A stretch of 64,000 nt of DNA. It comes from Mesorhizobium carmichaelinearum (GTDB taxonomy: Bacteria; Pseudomonadota; Alphaproteobacteria; Rhizobiales; Rhizobiaceae). Made by a program: the position numbers and the translations under genes. Numbering within the stretch: position 1 is the stretch's first letter; each line of letters opens with the position of its first letter. Shown here in pieces: positions 27,215 through 35,930 of the stretch. The stretch covers positions 372,001 to 436,000 of the forward strand of contig NZ_FZQR01000002.1 of NCBI RefSeq assembly GCF_900199455.1, read 5' to 3'. The notes under the pieces were generated by a model, which saw only the letters and a program-made list of their open reading frames with translations, ran no database searches and was not told the origin of the DNA.

Positions 27215-28660
27215 TTAGCCGAGACCGGCTTCCTTGAGCTGGCCGTTGATGCTTTCGGCGAGCTTGTCGAGGCCCTCGTCGACCGGCACTTCCTTGGCCA
27301 CCATCTTTTGCAGCGTCGCCGCCCATTCGGTGGTGAGGTCGAAGAACAATGGCTGCGCCGTGAACTTGATCGAAGCGCCCGGCGCCGAGGCGTCGAACAT
27401 CTCGACATAACCGGGATAGCTCTTGTTCAACTTGTCGCGGAACCCCTGGTCCTTCCAGACCGACTGGCGGACAGGATTGACGAAGTCCATCTTGGTGGCG
27501 CCGAACAGCCCATGTTCCGGGCCGGAGGCCCATTGCATGAAGTACCAGGTGGCGTCCTTGTCCTTCGAGAAGTTGGACATTGCCAGCGACCAGATCCAGA
27601 TGTTGGGTGTCGCCGCCTTGGCTGCCGGATTGGCCTTGAAGTTCGCGAAAGCGAGCTTGCCGGCCATCTTGTTGTCACCGCCATTCATGAAGTAACCGAG
27701 GATGTCGGCGTCGAAGATCATCGCCGAGGCGCCGGCGCCGAGATCGGTACCGACCTGATACCAGGTGTAGGTCGACCAGTCTTTTGGACCGCTCTCCTGG
27801 ATCATCTGAACCCACTGCTTGTGGAAAGCCTTGGATCCGGCGGTGTTCATCGCGGCTGACAGTTTGCCGTCGGCCGAGACATTCAGATCCTTCTGGTCGA
27901 AATTGGCATAGGCCGACAGGAAGCCCGGATGGATCGTCGCCCAGGAGCGCGAGCCACGCACGCCGATGCCGTAGACACCGCCGCCGACATCCTTGGTGAG
28001 CTTTGCCGCCGCGGCAACCATCTCGTCCATGCTGCCGGGAATGGTGACACCAGCCTTGTCGAACATCGCCTTGTTGTAGGTGATGTTGTTCTGCTCAAAG
28101 CCCCACGGAATGCACCACTGCTTGGCGTCGTCCGAACCCAGCGCGCCGCCCGGCTTGCCATTCCAGGCACAGGAATTCTTGACGCCGGGCAGGAAGTCGT
28201 CCCAGGCGTATTTCGGGTTGGTCTTGGCCGGATCCTTGATCCATTCGTTGAGGTCGGTGATCCAGCCGGCGGGGCCATAGGTCCAGGTCATGTAGGCGCC
28301 GGTCATGAAGGCATCATATTCGGGCGAGCTTGCCGAAAGCGCCGCTGTGACCTTGTCGAAATAGACGTCTTCGGGGAACACGTCATAGACGACGTTCATG
28401 CCGGTCAACTGCTTGAAGTTTTCCAGATCGGCGATCATCGCGTCGGCATAGGGATGCTTGTTGAGCAGGAGCTTGATGGTCTTGCCCTTATGCGCCTGCC
28501 AGTCGAAATCCGCGGCAAGCGCGCGGGTCTGCCCCAGATTGAGCAGCGTGCCGGCGGTGCCGGCGGCAAGGCCCATGGCACCGAGGCCCTTGATCAGTCC
28601 GCGACGGTCGACTTGTCCGCGCAGGAAGGCGTCAATGAGGTCTTTCTCTTTCTCATGCAT
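27215..28660 (-). CDS. Polyol ABC transporter substrate-binding protein with twin-arginine leader
   Basis: The 481-residue extracellular solute-binding protein (family 1) begins with a long n-region and VDRRGLIKGLGAMGLAAGTAG, a twin-arginine motif followed by a hydrophobic stretch ending in ALA near residue 49. Tat export of the folded protein is therefore likely. The mature part keeps the conserved aromatic ligand-pocket pattern of the family (for example AYMTWTYGPAGWITDL). It captures tetritols or pentitols for the permease pair downstream. It follows the eryD gene by 45 bases and lies at the head of the transport and catabolic operon. Confidence 0.88.
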   Translation of the reverse strand: MHEKEKDLIDAFLRGQVDRRGLIKGLGAMGLAAGTAGTLLNLGQTRALAADFDWQAHKGKTIKLLLNKHPYADAMIADLENFKQLTGMNVVYDVFPEDVYFDKVTAALSASSPEYDAFMTGAYMTWTYGPAGWITDLNEWIKDPAKTNPKYAWDDFLPGVKNSCAWNGKPGGALGSDDAKQWCIPWGFEQNNITYNKAMFDKAGVTIPGSMDEMVAAAAKLTKDVGGGVYGIGVRGSRSWATIHPGFLSAYANFDQKDLNVSADGKLSAAMNTAGSKAFHKQWVQMIQESGPKDWSTYTWYQVGTDLGAGASAMIFDADILGYFMNGGDNKMAGKLAFANFKANPAAKAATPNIWIWSLAMSNFSKDKDATWYFMQWASGPEHGLFGATKMDFVNPVRQSVWKDQGFRDKLNKSYPGYVEMFDASAPGASIKFTAQPLFFDLTTEWAATLQKMVAKEVPVDEGLDKLAESINGQLKEAGLG

Positions 28661-28705
28661 TTCGTCTTCTCCTCCACAGGGTAGTTTCCACTAAAACGGT
28701 GCCGG

Positions 28706-29680
28706 CTACCCGACCGGCGTCTCTTCCACGAGTGATCGCGCCGTCCGCTCGTCTGTTATCAGGCCCTTGAGATAGCGGCCTTCGAGCACCGACTTGATGG
28801 CGCGAACCTTGATCTTGCCGCCGGCGACGGCGACGATCCGGCGGCTGGCAATGTCCTCACGTGTCAAGGCCAGCGCCCGGTCGGAAACGGTCGTCGCCAC
28901 CGCCTTGCCGGCCTCGTCGAAGAAATGGCCGAGCAATTCGCCGACGCCGCCATTGCGGCGGATCTCCTCCATCTCGCCCTTTTCGATCATGCCGGTGGCG
29001 ACCAGCGACGCCTCGCGTTCGGCGGTGCCGATACCGGCGAACAAAAGGTCTGCGGAGCGCGCGAGATCGAAGACCTCGCTGATGCCCTTCTGCCCGAGCA
29101 GGACGGTGCGGTCCTCGGCCGTGTTGGCGAACATCGGCACCGGCATGACATAGGCTTCGGCGCCGGTGCGTTCGGCGAGCCGATGAATGACATCATGCGG
29201 GTTGGCCGAGAATTTGCGCGTCAGGCCGCCAAGCAGCGAGACGAAGCGGATCTTGTCGGTCGAGGTGCGCGGCAGATATTCCACGCAAGCCGCCAGCGTG
29301 CGGCCGTGGCCGACACCGATCAGCGCCTCTTCGCCGCGCTCGATCTCGCGCTTGAGGAACTGCGCGCCGGCAATGCCGAGCGCCTTGAGCGGCAGATCCT
29401 CGGAATCGAAGTCCGGAACCACCTCGCAATAATCGAGGCCGTAGCGGCGGGACAGTTCGTCCTCGAGCTCGACGCATTCCGACACTTCGCCGTCGATATA
29501 GACCTTCACCAGCCCTTCCTGGTTGGCCTTGGTGATCAGGCGGTGGGCCTTGAGGCTGGTCAGCCCCAGCCGCTTGGCGACCTCGGACTGGGTCAGGCCG
29601 CCGGCATAGTGAAGCCAGGCGGCGCGCGTCGCCATGCTGGTTTCGTCGTCGCGCAGGAGACCGTTGCCGAACCCTACCAT
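28706..29680 (-). CDS. eryD: EryD, SorC/DeoR-family regulator of the erythritol operon
   Basis: The 324-residue protein has an N-terminal helix-turn-helix (GGLTQSEVAKRLGLTSLKAHRLI) and a C-terminal SorC sugar-binding domain (IGVGHGRTLAACVEYLP, GGKIKVRAIKSVLEG near the end). Brucella EryD of this family represses the ery genes until erythritol or a derivative appears. It is the first gene of the eleven-gene minus-strand unit running to eryC. The ATG ending at 29680 is preferred because AAAGGG stands six bases upstream; the in-frame GTG at 29686 sits inside that ribosome site. Confidence 0.86.
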   Translation of the reverse strand: MVGFGNGLLRDDETSMATRAAWLHYAGGLTQSEVAKRLGLTSLKAHRLITKANQEGLVKVYIDGEVSECVELEDELSRRYGLDYCEVVPDFDSEDLPLKALGIAGAQFLKREIERGEEALIGVGHGRTLAACVEYLPRTSTDKIRFVSLLGGLTRKFSANPHDVIHRLAERTGAEAYVMPVPMFANTAEDRTVLLGQKGISEVFDLARSADLLFAGIGTAEREASLVATGMIEKGEMEEIRRNGGVGELLGHFFDEAGKAVATTVSDRALALTREDIASRRIVAVAGGKIKVRAIKSVLEGRYLKGLITDERTARSLVEETPVG

Positions 29681-29690
29681 TTCCACCCTT

Positions 29691-29704
29691 TGATATTTTT
29701 ATCA
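29691..29704. promoter_or_regulatory. Candidate EryD operator in front of the erythritol operon
   Basis: TGATATTTTTATCA is a perfect inverted repeat (TGATA, four T, TATCA) eleven bases before the eryD ATG, in an AT-rich stretch of the 229-base gap upstream. The position inside the leader suits autorepression by EryD. The match to a known operator was not tested. Nothing else clear was seen in 29705-29915. Confidence 0.4.
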
Positions 29705-29915
29705 GTTGCTGCAAAATTTTTCACAAGGCTCGATCAGAGTCAAGCGACCCCTTGTGCAAATCGCGACATGACGGCCGAAACGGGTTTCGGCCGTCCGTCT
29801 GGCTGTGTCAGTGAATGGCGATGCGAGGGGCCTCTTCCAGCGTGCAGGTCAGCACCGCCGGCTGTTCAAGCCTGGTTTTGGATTGCCGCTTTTGATGACG
29901 CCAGGTCGAGCGCGG

Positions 29916-31151
29916 CTACGCGTCGGCCGCCGGACTGTCGTCCTCGGCGCGAACCAGCTTGATGTCGGCGCCTGCCGCCCATGCGCCGACATCTTCCCGA
30001 CGCAGGGCCGCCGCCATCATGTCGGGAAACAGGTCCGGCGTGCAGGCGAAGACCGGAATGCCGAGTGCCGCCACCGAGCCCGCCATCTTTGGGTCATAGC
30101 CCGGCCTGCCCTGGTCCGTCAGCGCCAGCAGCACCACGACATTGACACCGGAGCGGACAAGCGCTGCCAGCCGCTGCAGCAATTCCTGGCCGTTGCCGCC
30201 TTCATAGAGGTCGGTGATCAGCACCATATGCGACTTGGTCGGCCGCTCGATGCGATCGGCGCAATAGGCGACGGCCTGGTTGATGTCGGTGCCGCCGCCG
30301 AGTTGCACGCCGACCAGGACCTCGACCGGATCGCTGAGTTCCTCGGTCAGGTCGACGATGGCCGTATCGAAACAGACGAGCTTGGTCCGCACCACCGGCA
30401 AGGAAGCCATCACGGCGGCGAAGATCGAGGCGTAGATCACCGAACTTGCCATCGAGCCCGACTGGTCGACGCACAGCACCACCTCATCCAGATCGACCAG
30501 CCTTCGCTGCTTGCGCATGAAGCCGACCAGCTTCTCCGGCACGATGGTCTTGTGCTCGGCCTGGTAGTGGCGAAGGTTGGCCGTGATGGTGCGCGGCCAG
30601 TCGATGTCGCGCGGGCGCGGGCGATTGGTGCGCTGCGACCGGTCGAGCGCGCCACGGATCGCCTCGGTTGTCTTCTGCTCCAGCCGCTGCATCAGCTTGG
30701 CGACGATGTCGGCGATGATGGTGCGGGCGATATCCTTGGTCTTGGCCGGCATGACCGCGCGCAGCGAGATCAGGTCGGCAACGAGATTGACGTCGGCCTC
30801 GATCGCCTTGAGGAATTCCGGCTCCATCAGCATCTGCTTCAGATTGAGCCGCTCGAAGGCATCCTTCTGGACGATCTGCACGACCTGCGCGGGAAAGAAC
30901 GACCTGATATCGCCCATCCATTGCGCCACCTTCGGCGCCGAGCGGCCGAGCCCGCCGCGCCGCTTGCGCGGATCGGCTGCCGCATCGCCGGCGCCATCGC
31001 CGTAAAGCGCATCGAGCGCCGCCGACAGCCGCTTGTCGGTGTCCGAAAGCGCTGACGAGGTCTCGTCATCGGCGCCGATGGCCAGGCGCCAGCGACGCTC
31101 CCGGCCGTCGCCGGCCGGCTCGGTTTCGTTGATGTCGGCCTCGTCATCCAT
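29916..31151 (-). CDS. VWA-domain protein of a MoxR/VWA system (YehP-like)
   Basis: The 411-residue protein has a helical N-terminal ~215 residues and a C-terminal von Willebrand A domain with a complete MIDAS metal site: Asp229-x-Ser231-x-Ser233 (CVDQSGSM), Thr in GGGTDINQA, and Asp in LITDLYEGG. MIDAS proteins bind partner proteins through Mg, and with MoxR ATPases they work as chaperone-like remodelling pairs. It is the last gene of a five-gene operon and overlaps the DUF5682 gene by eight bases. The closest familiar arrangement is E. coli yehLMPQ, where YehP is the VWA member. The cellular target is unknown. Confidence 0.88.
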   Translation of the reverse strand: MDDEADINETEPAGDGRERRWRLAIGADDETSSALSDTDKRLSAALDALYGDGAGDAAADPRKRRGGLGRSAPKVAQWMGDIRSFFPAQVVQIVQKDAFERLNLKQMLMEPEFLKAIEADVNLVADLISLRAVMPAKTKDIARTIIADIVAKLMQRLEQKTTEAIRGALDRSQRTNRPRPRDIDWPRTITANLRHYQAEHKTIVPEKLVGFMRKQRRLVDLDEVVLCVDQSGSMASSVIYASIFAAVMASLPVVRTKLVCFDTAIVDLTEELSDPVEVLVGVQLGGGTDINQAVAYCADRIERPTKSHMVLITDLYEGGNGQELLQRLAALVRSGVNVVVLLALTDQGRPGYDPKMAGSVAALGIPVFACTPDLFPDMMAAALRREDVGAWAAGADIKLVRAEDDSPAADA

Positions 31152-33387
31152 TGCCGCTCTCGCTCATCAGCAAAGGTCCAAGCCGTTCCAGATGCCGGCG
31201 CCAGGCCTCCTCGCCGTTCGGCGTCGGCGTCAGCCCGACCGGCAAGCGCCGGGCACGGCCGAGCACTGCTTCGATCAGCCGGCGCCGCTCCATCGAGTCG
31301 AGATGCGAAAACACCCGGCGCAGCAGCGGCAGATGCGCGATGAAGGCGTCCTCGTCGAGGGATTTGAGCCAGGCATCGACCGCGCCGCGCAGGCTTTCAT
31401 CATAGATCAGCCTTTGGCCGGCGGTGCTGAAGAAGCCCTCGAAGAACCCTGCAGCCTCGGCGACAGGCGTGCCCGGCGACAGGCGCCGCTCGATCAGGCC
31501 CGCAGCTGCTTCGGCGGACAGGTGCCCGGCTTCGTAAAGCAGATGCGCGGCACAGCCTGCCACCAGCGCGGTCGATCGCGATCCGTCCAGCACCGCCGCC
31601 AGTCCGTTGCGCCAGGCGTCCAGAACGTCCTGTTCCGGTTCGACGAGCTTGATCGCCTCATCGGCCTTGCGCATCGCGCCGACCAGCGCCGTCGAAGCCT
31701 GGGCATCGAGATCACGGGCGGCATAGGCAAGCGCAATGCCGCCTTCGACGATCAGCCGCTCCAGCAGACCGGACAGGCGTGCCGTTTCCGTCTTGCGGGC
31801 TTCGCCATAGCGGATGATGTCGGCGAGCGGCGGCACCGATGCCAGGATTTCCAGGCATTCGCTGCTGCGTGCCGCGCGCTCCTCCAGTGCGGCAAGGCCG
31901 GCCGTCGAGGCCTCCGACAAATTGGCCGTGATGGCGCCCTGAACCAGCGCCGCCAGTGCGTCGAGCGATGTCGTGGCACCAATCATCTGAATCAGCCGGC
32001 CATTGGCGGCCTTTTCGATGGTCGGCCCATGGACCAGGTTCTCGACCAGGCGAACGGCATATTCCGGCTCCCATGACAGGGTCCAGCGCTCGCGAAACGT
32101 GCCGCGGCTGCGGCCGCTGTCGGTCAGCTTGCCCCAATGTACGCCAAGCACGTTCAAGCGGTGCAGCAAGGTCGACCGGAACAGCCCACTTTCGCTGCGC
32201 AGGTCGACCGACAATTCGCGCTCCAGCGCCTCCGGCTTCAGCCGCGCCGCCTTCTGGTTGCGCTGCAGATCCTCGATCAGCGGCGCCAGCGGGGTATCCG
32301 GTGGAATTTCACCGACATCGGCGCCCAGCAGAAGTTCGGCTTCGACGAGTGCCCACAATATGGCTTCGCCGTTGAACAAAGCGGCGATGGCCGCATCGCG
32401 CAATTCCTCGAAGCCGGGCTTTGGCCGCTCGCGAATCACGGCCAGCGTACGGGCCAGCCTTTCGGCTTCGATCAACGAGGCGGTCGAGACCATGTGCCCC
32501 TTGGCCCGCAGCACCGCCGCGATCATGGCGAGCCACAGGGTCGCGGCGTCGTGGCGGCCCCGCGTGCGCCACAGATGCTTGCACCAACCGGGCGCGACGA
32601 CACCGGCGCCATAACCGAAGCCGAGCGCCAGGCGCGGGCCGGTCCATGGCGCCCAGGTCATCGTGCTCTTGCGCCGGGCGAGCCCCTTGAGCAGCGCCTG
32701 ATCCTCCTTCAGCGGCCGCGTCGCCTGCAGCGCCGGCACATGGAAGGCGCCGCAGACGACAGCGATCGGCCCGTGGAATTCCTTGCGCGCGGCGGCGATT
32801 TCAAGCCGCATATGCGCTTCGCGCTTTGCCTCCAATTCGGCAAGCGGTCCTTCGCCCTCGCGCAGCGTCGTCATCGCGTCGGCGATTGCCGCGAAGATCG
32901 GGCCGGGCTCAGGGTTCTGCTCGATGATGTCGGCCCACCAGCTTTCGCCATCCTCATAGCCGGCGGCCTGCGCCAGCGTGCCGATCGGGTCGCGCAGATG
33001 CGGCGCCACCTCAGCCTCGACGGTGACTTCCGTCCCGTCGGTTTTTTCCGCGGCCTCAGCCGGTGCGACACGGGCCGAAGACGGCAGGTCGATGAACCGG
33101 ACAATCGCTTTGTTGGCGACGGCCCAGAGCGTCGCCTGGTACTCCGGCGAGAACTCAGCAAAGGGCCAGAAACTGGTCGAGGCCGGATCGTCTTCGGGAT
33201 AGCACAGCAGCGCCACCGGCGGCTGCATTTCGGGGCGGGCGAGCAAAGGCAGCAGCGCCGATGCATCGGCCGGCCCCTCGATCAGCACGGCGACCGGTTT
33301 CAACTCCTGCAACGCCTGCACCAGGCTGTCGGCGGAGCCGGGCCCGTGATGGCGTATGCCGAAATAGGAAACGTCGCTAAGCGCCAT
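31144..33387 (-). CDS. DUF5682-family protein (YehM-like)
   Basis: The 747-residue protein has no signal peptide or clear membrane segment. It opens with YFGIRHHGPGSADSLVQAL and an LIEGPADASALLPLL segment, then AVVCGAFHVPAL, motifs shared by the DUF5682 family and reminiscent of TraB/haem-pheromone hydrolase folds (H-G-x and GAxH). Those motifs suggest an enzymatic N-terminal half. The C-terminal half is helical and alanine-rich. It always travels with MoxR and VWA genes in the yeh-type operon, and E. coli YehM has about the same length. No reaction is known for the family, so none is proposed with confidence. Confidence 0.82.
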   Translation of the reverse strand: MALSDVSYFGIRHHGPGSADSLVQALQELKPVAVLIEGPADASALLPLLARPEMQPPVALLCYPEDDPASTSFWPFAEFSPEYQATLWAVANKAIVRFIDLPSSARVAPAEAAEKTDGTEVTVEAEVAPHLRDPIGTLAQAAGYEDGESWWADIIEQNPEPGPIFAAIADAMTTLREGEGPLAELEAKREAHMRLEIAAARKEFHGPIAVVCGAFHVPALQATRPLKEDQALLKGLARRKSTMTWAPWTGPRLALGFGYGAGVVAPGWCKHLWRTRGRHDAATLWLAMIAAVLRAKGHMVSTASLIEAERLARTLAVIRERPKPGFEELRDAAIAALFNGEAILWALVEAELLLGADVGEIPPDTPLAPLIEDLQRNQKAARLKPEALERELSVDLRSESGLFRSTLLHRLNVLGVHWGKLTDSGRSRGTFRERWTLSWEPEYAVRLVENLVHGPTIEKAANGRLIQMIGATTSLDALAALVQGAITANLSEASTAGLAALEERAARSSECLEILASVPPLADIIRYGEARKTETARLSGLLERLIVEGGIALAYAARDLDAQASTALVGAMRKADEAIKLVEPEQDVLDAWRNGLAAVLDGSRSTALVAGCAAHLLYEAGHLSAEAAAGLIERRLSPGTPVAEAAGFFEGFFSTAGQRLIYDESLRGAVDAWLKSLDEDAFIAHLPLLRRVFSHLDSMERRRLIEAVLGRARRLPVGLTPTPNGEEAWRRHLERLGPLLMSESGNG

Positions 33388-33391
33388 GGCG

Positions 33392-34471
33392 TCAGATCGC
33401 GGCGTTCAAGGCGGCGTAATAGCCGGCGTAGTCGGGCCGCTTCTTGAGCACGGTTTCCAGATATTCCTCCAGCACCAGCTTGTCCTGCACCGGATCCTTG
33501 ACGATCGCGCCGACAAGGCTGGCGGCAAGGCCCTCAGCGCCGAGCTTGCCGCTGTCGAACCAGGCCGCCTGGCTGAGACCGCCAACCATGGTGGCAATCG
33601 CTTCGGCCGTGGACAGCGAGCCCGACGGCGTCTTCAACGTCACCTTGCCATCCGCCGTCGCGCCGGAACGCAATTCGCGGAAAATGGTCAGCACGCGGGC
33701 AATCTCCTCGCCGACATTTTTTGGCACCGGCAGGTCGAGGCCGCCGGCCATCTCGCCGACCCGCTTGGAGACGATCGCCACTTCCTCCGCCATGTCTTCG
33801 GGCAAGGGCAGCACGACGACATTGAAGCGGCGTTTCAGCGCCGAGGACAATTCGTTGACGCCCTTGTCGCGGTTGTTGGCGGTGGCGATGATGTTGAAGC
33901 CGCGCTGCGCGTAAATCGAGGTGTTGAGTTCGGGGATCGGCATCATCTTTTCCGACAGCACGGTGATCAGTGTGTCCTGCACATCAGAACCCATGCGCGT
34001 CAGTTCCTCAAGGCGGCAGAGCTTGCCGTCCTGCATGGCGCGGTAGAGCGGCGTCGGCACCAGCGCCTCCTGGCTTGGGCCCTTGGCCAGAAGCTGCGCG
34101 TAGTTCCAGCCATAGCGGATCTGGTTCTCGTCGGTGCCGGCCGTGCACTGCACGATCAGCGTCGAGTCGCCCATGATGGCGGCGGCTAGATGCTCGGACA
34201 CCCAGGATTTGGCGGTGCCGGGAACACCGAGCAACAACAGCGCTCGGTCGGTGGCGAGCGTCGCCACCGCGGTTTCCATCAGCCGGCGGCGGCCGACATA
34301 TTTGGGTGTTATCAGGGTCCCGTCATCAGCCTTTCCGCCAAGGAGATAGGTCAGCACCGCCTTTGGCGACAGGCTCCAGCCGGCGGGCTTTTGCCGGTCG
34401 TCATTGCGCGCGAGCGCCTGTAACTCAGTGGCATAGGCCTGCTCGACCGGAAGGCGGATGGCTGCGTTCAT
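33392..34471 (-). CDS. MoxR-family AAA+ ATPase (YehL-like)
   Basis: The 359-residue protein has Walker A GVPGTAKS at residues 82-89, sensor-1 asparagine in IATANNRDKG and arginine-finger region SALKRRFN, all in the AAA+ order of MoxR proteins. The Walker B region reads LCRLEELTRM, with Glu155 in the place of the usual aspartate (DE becomes EE). Such ATPases usually act on VWA partners, and one is encoded two genes downstream. It lies four bases before the DUF5682 gene. The ATG ending at 34471 is used; the longer frame upstream has no support. Confidence 0.88.
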   Translation of the reverse strand: MNAAIRLPVEQAYATELQALARNDDRQKPAGWSLSPKAVLTYLLGGKADDGTLITPKYVGRRRLMETAVATLATDRALLLLGVPGTAKSWVSEHLAAAIMGDSTLIVQCTAGTDENQIRYGWNYAQLLAKGPSQEALVPTPLYRAMQDGKLCRLEELTRMGSDVQDTLITVLSEKMMPIPELNTSIYAQRGFNIIATANNRDKGVNELSSALKRRFNVVVLPLPEDMAEEVAIVSKRVGEMAGGLDLPVPKNVGEEIARVLTIFRELRSGATADGKVTLKTPSGSLSTAEAIATMVGGLSQAAWFDSGKLGAEGLAASLVGAIVKDPVQDKLVLEEYLETVLKKRPDYAGYYAALNAAI

Positions 34472-34502
34472 TTGCTGTTCTCCGGATTGATCATGTGTTG
34501 GT

Positions 34503-35930
34503 TCAAGGCCCGGCCAGGGATGCGTTGAGGCGCAGAAGACCGAGCGACGGTGCTGCCGGCGCCATGCCGGCCGCGACGACATCGCCGATCAATTTTTCCG
34601 CCGCCGCCGCGGTGGCGAGAAAGCCCAGCGTTTCCAGAAGCTGGTCGACGCCGCGCTTCACGGCGTCGTCGTTTCCCGCGACAGCGGCGCGCAGCGCCGG
34701 CAGCGTCTTGCCGTTGGTCAGGTCGGCCCAGTCCAGCCAGCCTGCTTCGACGCCCTCGGCGAGGCTGAGCGCACCAAGATATTGCGTGTCCTTCAGGATC
34801 AGCCTGACCAGGACACGCTGCCGGCGACTGTCCAGACGCGGCATCAAATGGAGGACGAAAAGCGCCGGCTTGCCGCCCTCGGCGACCAGCGTGTCGGCCA
34901 TGTGCGTCACCGCGGCATCGCTGCCCGACGCTGCGACCATGCGGGCGACAAGGATATCGACATTGTTGTCGGCGCCGAACTGCCATGCGCCGATGAAATC
35001 AGACTCGGAGACGCCAAAGCGCGCGGCGAGGTCGACCAGGTTGCAGGTCTCGAACAGTTCAGCGCGGCGCCGTTCCTGTGCCGGGGATTTCAGCTTTGCC
35101 GGCGCGTAGGTGGTGCGGCGGCGGATGAAGCCGGATTTGCCTTCCGTGATGAAGGCGGCGAGTTCGGCTATCGGGTCTTCCGGCCCGCCATCGCCTGGCT
35201 GGCCGTGCTGGCCCAACCGCGCCAGCAGCCGGCCGGCCAATTCGCGCACCTTGCCGGAGCGGTCGGTAGACAGGCTTTTCAGGAAGGGCACGTCATCGAC
35301 GCCCAGGCCGAAGTGCATGAGCGCGATGAGCGCAAGCCTGACCTCCGCCGGCTCGCTTGATCCCTTGGTCTCGATCAGCTGCCGGGCCACAGCCGGCGCG
35401 GTTCGGCGCATATCGGCCAGCGCCGTACGGCGTGCGGCGGGATAGAAATCGTCCCAATTCTCCGCTGTCAGTTGCTCCCGACTTGTGTGTTTTTCGCCGT
35501 CCACCCCGGCCTGCCAGTCGATCCACGGTGCATAGACATCCGGACTGGTCTGATCCGAGGCGGCCGGCATCCAGTCCATCGGATGCAGCACGAAGCCGCG
35601 GCTGGCGACGAGGGTCACCACGCGCGACTTGCCCCTTGCGTCGGCGGCCTGTTTCAGCGCCGCCCGCAAAAACGGCCGCAGCCGCTCAGGCAGCATCGGC
35701 AAGGCAAGCTCAGGCAGCGGCGGGCGACGCTTCAGCGTCTTTGGTGCTGCCGGCCGCAAGGCGATTTCGAGGGCTTGCGCGGCGATCGCCAGCAATCGGC
35801 GCTCACGCTCGTCGGGGCTGGCGCCAGCTGCGAACTCCTTCCACGCGGCCGGAGCCAGCTCAAAGCTCGTTCCGCCGGTGATCCAGCAATCGCGCATGGT
35901 CGCTAGGCCCGTCTGCTCGATCTCGTTCAC
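34503..35930 (-). CDS. DUF5691-family protein of the MoxR/VWA operon
   Basis: The 475-residue soluble protein is helical throughout, with HEAT-like alpha-alpha patterns in the C-terminal half (repeated stretches such as SLSTDRSGKVRELAGRLLARLG). It belongs to the uncharacterised DUF5691 family, which is found almost only beside SWIM, MoxR and VWA genes. Translation starts at a GTG whose GTGA overlaps the stop of the SWIM gene, so the two are coupled. A scaffold or adaptor role would fit its repeat-like build, but this is inference. Confidence 0.78.
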   Translation of the reverse strand: MNEIEQTGLATMRDCWITGGTSFELAPAAWKEFAAGASPDERERRLLAIAAQALEIALRPAAPKTLKRRPPLPELALPMLPERLRPFLRAALKQAADARGKSRVVTLVASRGFVLHPMDWMPAASDQTSPDVYAPWIDWQAGVDGEKHTSREQLTAENWDDFYPAARRTALADMRRTAPAVARQLIETKGSSEPAEVRLALIALMHFGLGVDDVPFLKSLSTDRSGKVRELAGRLLARLGQHGQPGDGGPEDPIAELAAFITEGKSGFIRRRTTYAPAKLKSPAQERRRAELFETCNLVDLAARFGVSESDFIGAWQFGADNNVDILVARMVAASGSDAAVTHMADTLVAEGGKPALFVLHLMPRLDSRRQRVLVRLILKDTQYLGALSLAEGVEAGWLDWADLTNGKTLPALRAAVAGNDDAVKRGVDQLLETLGFLATAAAAEKLIGDVVAAGMAPAAPSLGLLRLNASLAGP

